A program made the position numbers and the translations under genes. A stretch of DNA of 16,537 nt from Thermoproteota archaeon. GTDB taxonomy: Archaea; Thermoproteota; Thermoprotei_A; Sulfolobales; Desulfurococcaceae. Of the stretch, positions 13,497 to 16,537 are shown one piece after another. The stretch lies in the NCBI GenBank assembly GCA_013154205.1, contig JAADCY010000078.1:1-16537 (forward strand), in the 5' to 3' direction. The stretch's first letter is position 1. Every line of letters starts with the position of its first letter. Under the pieces are notes generated by a model. It was not told the origin of the DNA. It saw nothing but the letters and a program-made list of their open reading frames with translations, and ran no database searches.

Positions 13497-13548
13497 TGTT
13501 GTGTGGATATATCCTTAGACTAGTAAATCGTTTTTCGCAGGTGTAAGC

Positions 13549-14928
13549 ATGCCCGAGAAATACGATGTAGCAATTATCGGTGCAGGTGTCGCGGGATTAA
13601 CCGCGGCGTATGACCTGGTTGCCCGGGGCTTTAAAGTAGCTGTTATTGAGAGTAAGCCCCGGGAACGAATAGGTGATAAGACCTGTGGTGATGCTATAGG
13701 CACTCATCACTTCACCGAGCTCGGATGGAAGCCCCCATCAAATATTATCGACCATAAATACTCTGGGGTTAAGATCTATAGTCCCAGCGAGAAATACGGC
13801 CTCGTTGTCCCAGGCGAAGGCGTTAGTGTCAACCGTGTAAAATTCGGTCAATGGCTCCTATCCCGCGTCCTCGATCATGGTGGTGTCCTTTACGATAAAC
13901 ACGTCCTTGTCGATGTCGGGCTAAAGAATAATCGTGTCGAAAAGATCATTGTAAAGAAAGTTGGAGAACCAGGAATTAAGGAAATATATGCCGAAGCATT
14001 CATAGATGCGAGCGGCGCCAAGCCAAGTCTCCGCCCAAGACTCCCGAGAGAATGGCCCATAGCGGAAAGGCCCTACATGACTGATTTCAACATAGCCTAT
14101 AGAGAGGTCATCGAGCTAGAAAAACCCCTTGAAACCGATAAGGAATACGCAGTCATCTATCTAAACACTGAGGTAGCGCCTGGAGGATATTGGTGGTTAT
14201 TCCCCAAGGATCCCGAGGGTAGAATTATAAATGTCGGCCTAGGCGTTGTATGGGGGCCGCAAGGCTATAACCCGAGACACAACTACAATAAATATCTAAA
14301 ACCAAGATTCAAAGGCAAACTACTACACGCTGGTGGAGGAATCGTACCAACACGTAGACCCCTCCCTACACTCGTGTGGAGCAACGTAGGAGTAGTCGGC
14401 GACGCGGCATACACGGTAAACCCTGTCCACGGTGGGGGAATAGGTTCTTCCATGCTATCAGCCAGTATAGTAGCTAGAAACATGGCTAACGCGCTTGAAG
14501 CCGGAAGAGTAGATGAGACAACAATGTGGAAGGCAAACAAAGAATACATGGCGGTATATGGTGCGAAACAGGCCTCGCTAGATATTCTGAGAATGTATCT
14601 CCAGAAGCTGACAAACGATGATTTCGAATGGATACTGAAGAACAAAATCGTAGACGGGGCGTCGATATATGATCTGGGAACGAAGGGTAGCCTAGTAGAG
14701 GAAATAGTCCGCGGAGTAGGCAAGCTGATAAGGCTCCTAGGTAGGCCGAGCCTGCTGAACCAGCTCAGAATAGTTAGAAGCTACATGAACAAGGTAAAAA
14801 CGCTCTATCTCGACGAATACCCCGAATCACCTGATAAGCTCCACGAGTGGATGCTCCGCACAGACTCGGTCTTCGACGAGTACAGGGTCGAGATAGGATA
14901 CGATCCAGGGCCAAGGGTTAAATGGTGA
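13549..14928 (+). CDS. Geranylgeranyl reductase family flavoprotein (archaeal lipid saturation)
   Basis: FAD-dependent reductase that saturates the geranylgeranyl chains of archaeal membrane lipids, acting at the membrane face. Features are the FAD motif AIIGAGVAGLTAA (9-21), the family segment KTCGDAIG with Cys46, the substrate-pocket motif YWWLFP followed by GLG (YxWxFP-x7-8-GxG, from Tyr214), and GVVGDAAYTVNPVHGGGIGSSM (from about 281) binding the FAD pyrophosphate. Length (459) is typical of crenarchaeal members. ATG 13549 has GGTG (13540-13543) 5 nt before it and a TATA box at the right distance. The last codons overlap the DUF429 gene, implying co-transcription. Paralogues also reduce menaquinone side chains or dolichol, so the precise substrate is an inference. 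Confidence 0.92.
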   Translation: MPEKYDVAIIGAGVAGLTAAYDLVARGFKVAVIESKPRERIGDKTCGDAIGTHHFTELGWKPPSNIIDHKYSGVKIYSPSEKYGLVVPGEGVSVNRVKFGQWLLSRVLDHGGVLYDKHVLVDVGLKNNRVEKIIVKKVGEPGIKEIYAEAFIDASGAKPSLRPRLPREWPIAERPYMTDFNIAYREVIELEKPLETDKEYAVIYLNTEVAPGGYWWLFPKDPEGRIINVGLGVVWGPQGYNPRHNYNKYLKPRFKGKLLHAGGGIVPTRRPLPTLVWSNVGVVGDAAYTVNPVHGGGIGSSMLSASIVARNMANALEAGRVDETTMWKANKEYMAVYGAKQASLDILRMYLQKLTNDDFEWILKNKIVDGASIYDLGTKGSLVEEIVRGVGKLIRLLGRPSLLNQLRIVRSYMNKVKTLYLDEYPESPDKLHEWMLRTDSVFDEYRVEIGYDPGPRVKW

Positions 14929-15464
14929 TAGTTGCAGGGCTAGACCTAAGGGCGCGGAGCGATAAACCTACAGGAATAGCTTTTCTTGAAGACAATAAAC
15001 TCGTTTTTGTATCCAAGACCTATACTGATGAAGAGATAATCATGCTTATCAACAGGTATAATCCATTGGTGATAGCTATAGATGCTCCTCTATCACATGC
15101 GAAGGGATTTAGAGAAGTCGATAAGAAAATGATCAGGCAAGGCTACCGCGTCCTACCTCCTGGATGGAAGTCTATGAAGAAACTCGTATCAAGAGCGCTC
15201 AGGATCAAAAATCTACTAGATAGTAAAGGCATACATGTAATAGAGACTCATCCTCGAAGCTCTCTTAAATCCTCAGGTTGTAGCATCGAGAAATTACTTG
15301 CTAGAATAGGGATTGACAAGGAGAGAATAAGGCGTTTATCAAGAGACGAGATCGACGCGGTAATAGCTGCTCTAACGGCCTACCATTATGCTAGGGGAGA
15401 ATATATCAGTGTGAAGGACGTGGATGGAGAGATAATATTGTTGCCGAGAATATGCAGTACATAG
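14922..15464 (+). CDS. DUF429 family protein, predicted RNase H-fold nuclease
   Basis: A 180-residue DUF429 protein. The family is predicted to have the RNase H fold and metal-dependent nuclease activity, but its biology is little known. Visible acidic positions follow that fold: GLDLRA (Asp8) on strand 1, TGIAF on strand 2, VIAIDAPLS (Asp54) on a core strand, IETHPRSSLKSSG (Glu108) and RDEIDAVIAALTAYHYARGEY (Asp142, Asp145) at the end. Cys120 and Cys178 have no obvious pairing role. The ATG overlaps the reductase by seven bases (14922-14928), so translation is probably coupled. GTG 14925 is an alternative start, and no clear ribosome site precedes either. It ends six bases before the convergent DHH gene. 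Confidence 0.85.
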   Translation: MVIVAGLDLRARSDKPTGIAFLEDNKLVFVSKTYTDEEIIMLINRYNPLVIAIDAPLSHAKGFREVDKKMIRQGYRVLPPGWKSMKKLVSRALRIKNLLDSKGIHVIETHPRSSLKSSGCSIEKLLARIGIDKERIRRLSRDEIDAVIAALTAYHYARGEYISVKDVDGEIILLPRICST

Positions 15465-15470
15465 ACGATT

Positions 15471-16439
15471 TTAGGACAGATACTGGGGCGCGATCTCCAT
15501 TATCTTATTCATAATGTAGTCGAGAACAGCTGTCTCACTAAATAGTTTCTTTATTCTTATAAGTAAGGGTATTTTCAGAGCAAATCCACTTGCATGTGGG
15601 TGGCCTCCTCCTCCAAGGGCTTTGGCTATCTCTCTAATATTGATATTCCTGCTTCTCAGACTGACTTTTCCCTGATCAGATATAACCGCGACTACTTCAG
15701 CGTTCTTCCTTGCCATAATGTATGCGGCAGCGAAGCTGTTCTCTATATACTTGTTAGCCTTGATGAAAGCAAAGACTATTCCATCGACATTCTTAATTCT
15801 TACGTATTTCTCTATCTCCTTGTACGCGTTGATCTCCTTCTCAATCCTGTCAACGAGTACGTCGTTGAAGCTGTCATCCCAGAGTTTCTCTTCGAGTATG
15901 GTTTTGAGAACCTTTTCTCTCCATGAATCAGGATCATCTCTACGTATGAGTCTGAGATACCATGGCCCTAGCCAGTGGTTAAACCTCCATAGATCCCCTG
16001 AGCACACACCTTTAACGAGTTCTTCGATGAAGTCTTCATTGACGTTTTCTCTGCGGGACGCATATCGCGCCACGACCCCGGTTGCACAGATGGATCTATC
16101 TACATGTATATCGACACCTATTTTCTCGAATTCTTTGAGCCATTCAGCATCCCATACGTGGTGATCATACCACTCTATCCTTATTCCTCCATGGATCTTT
16201 TCCTTGAGAATAGGCTTGATGCATTCGAAGGTTTTCTGATTCATCCCTAGATCCATGAAGGCTATCGTACCGACATCATTGATCTTCTTTATCTTCTTGA
16301 AGGCTTCTATGAGCAGGTATGGCTCTGTGAACATTATATGGGCTGGCATATAGCCCTTATAGTGTATATATACAGCGGCAGACCCTACTCCATCCATATC
16401 GGTGTGTGTCACAATCATGTATTTATCGGAGGCCACCAC
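15471..16439 (-). CDS. DHH-DHHA1 family phosphoesterase (RecJ/NrnA-like)
   Basis: Manganese-dependent phosphoesterase of the DHH superfamily, which includes RecJ nucleases, oligoribonucleases (NrnA) and cyclic-dinucleotide hydrolases. Numbered from ATG 16469, motif I is THTDMDGVGSAA (Asp24, Asp26), motif II AFMDLG (Asp73), motif III the name motif YDHH (102-104), motif IV SGDLW (Asp159), and the DHHA1 substrate loop GGGGHPHASGFAL (286-298). At about 322 residues without transmembrane or sensor domains, it fits a soluble short-RNA or dinucleotide hydrolase. GTG 16439 is preferred because GGTGA (16447-16451) lies 7 nt upstream. ATG 16469 would add ten residues read across a non-triplet tandem duplication. 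Co-location with the DUF429 nuclease may reflect nucleic-acid turnover, but the two genes are convergent. Confidence 0.92.
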   Translation of the reverse strand: MVASDKYMIVTHTDMDGVGSAAVYIHYKGYMPAHIMFTEPYLLIEAFKKIKKINDVGTIAFMDLGMNQKTFECIKPILKEKIHGGIRIEWYDHHVWDAEWLKEFEKIGVDIHVDRSICATGVVARYASRRENVNEDFIEELVKGVCSGDLWRFNHWLGPWYLRLIRRDDPDSWREKVLKTILEEKLWDDSFNDVLVDRIEKEINAYKEIEKYVRIKNVDGIVFAFIKANKYIENSFAAAYIMARKNAEVVAVISDQGKVSLRSRNINIREIAKALGGGGHPHASGFALKIPLLIRIKKLFSETAVLDYIMNKIMEIAPQYLS

Positions 16440-16462
16440 TGCCTTGTCACCACTGCCTTGTC
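16435..16462. repeat. Perfect 14-bp tandem duplication at the DHH gene start
   Basis: ACCACTGCCTTGTC occurs twice back to back (16435-16448 and 16449-16462). On the coding strand the junction forms GGTGA, 7 nt before a GTG in frame with the DHH gene. Because 14 is not a multiple of three, the copy number changes the frame between ATG 16469 and the body of the gene. Confidence 0.9.
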
Positions 16463-16478
16463 GAATCATTTTATCTAG

Positions 16479-16500
16479 CCTTATAAGGAATTATAAAGTA
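16479..16500. promoter_or_regulatory. Promoter region of the DHH gene with palindrome CCTTATAAGG
   Basis: Two leftward TATA candidates lie here: CTTATAAGG inside the perfect 10-bp palindrome at 16479-16488 (transcript start near 16458) and CTTTATAA at 16491-16498 (start near 16469). Either leaves a leader long enough for GTG 16439. Only the outer box would allow a leaderless ATG 16469. Confidence 0.45.
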
Positions 16501-16522
16501 AGTGATAACCCGGTATAAAGTA
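16492..16522 (+). repeat. Direct repeat TATAAAGTA, 22-bp period, facing out of the window
   Basis: TATAAAGTA at 16492-16500 recurs at 16514-16522, two helical turns apart. The second copy, in GGTATAAAGTAG, is a good rightward TATA box predicting a transcript start just past the window edge (about 16543), so a rightward gene probably begins there. Confidence 0.4.
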
Positions 16523-16537
16523 GCGGTGTGAACACGG

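Noticed and set aside
1..16537. tRNA, rRNA, CRISPR array, insertion sequence or prophage
   Set aside because: No repeat-spacer pattern, transposase or integrase motif, terminal inverted repeats or tRNA-like clover-leaf consensus were seen; genes are tightly packed and housekeeping in character.

Overview
The window looks like a gene-dense stretch of a hyperthermophilic crenarchaeal chromosome, most likely Desulfurococcales-like; genus cannot be fixed by eye. The signs are archaeal TATA boxes about 25 nt before likely transcript starts, GGTG/GGAGG Shine-Dalgarno (SD) sites 5-8 nt before starts, frequent TTG/GTG starts, heavy use of ATA and AGG codons, a geranylgeranyl reductase for archaeal lipids, an archaeal AMP phosphorylase and a CoA-disulfide-reductase-type flavoprotein. 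I see no rRNA, tRNA, CRISPR array, insertion sequence or phage gene, and no gene-free gap above 300 bases.

Left part (1-3500), acyl-CoA metabolism: a thiolase, then the carboxyltransferase subunit of a biotin-dependent acyl-CoA carboxylase/decarboxylase, with its biotin carrier protein convergent on the other strand. Middle left (3500-6600): an NSUN-type RNA cytosine-C5 methyltransferase, an alpha-D-phosphohexomutase with an unusual substrate loop, and a small charged protein of unknown function.

Middle (6600-10200): a leftward two-gene unit of a CoA-disulfide-reductase-like flavoprotein and a YtcJ-type amidohydrolase, divergent from an unrecognised 191-residue protein whose second half has the acidic-residue layout of a PIN-like nuclease. 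Next (10200-12500): a two-CBS-domain protein followed by AMP phosphorylase, the entry enzyme of the archaeal nucleoside-monophosphate salvage route through ribose-1,5-bisphosphate. The CBS gene is preceded by two inverted repeats built from the same half-site. The AMP phosphorylase gene has a TATA box, a helically phased direct repeat and two competing starts.

Right part (12500-16537): a MobB-like protein with a degenerate P-loop, divergent from geranylgeranyl reductase, which overlaps a DUF429 (RNase H-like) gene. A convergent DHH-family phosphoesterase ends the window; its start region carries a perfect 14-bp tandem duplication that appears to create its ribosome-binding site.

No complete new system is evident. 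The best leads are the paired inverted repeats in front of the CBS gene, the PIN-like unknown protein, the start-creating duplication at the DHH gene, and the MobB-like protein with eroded motifs.
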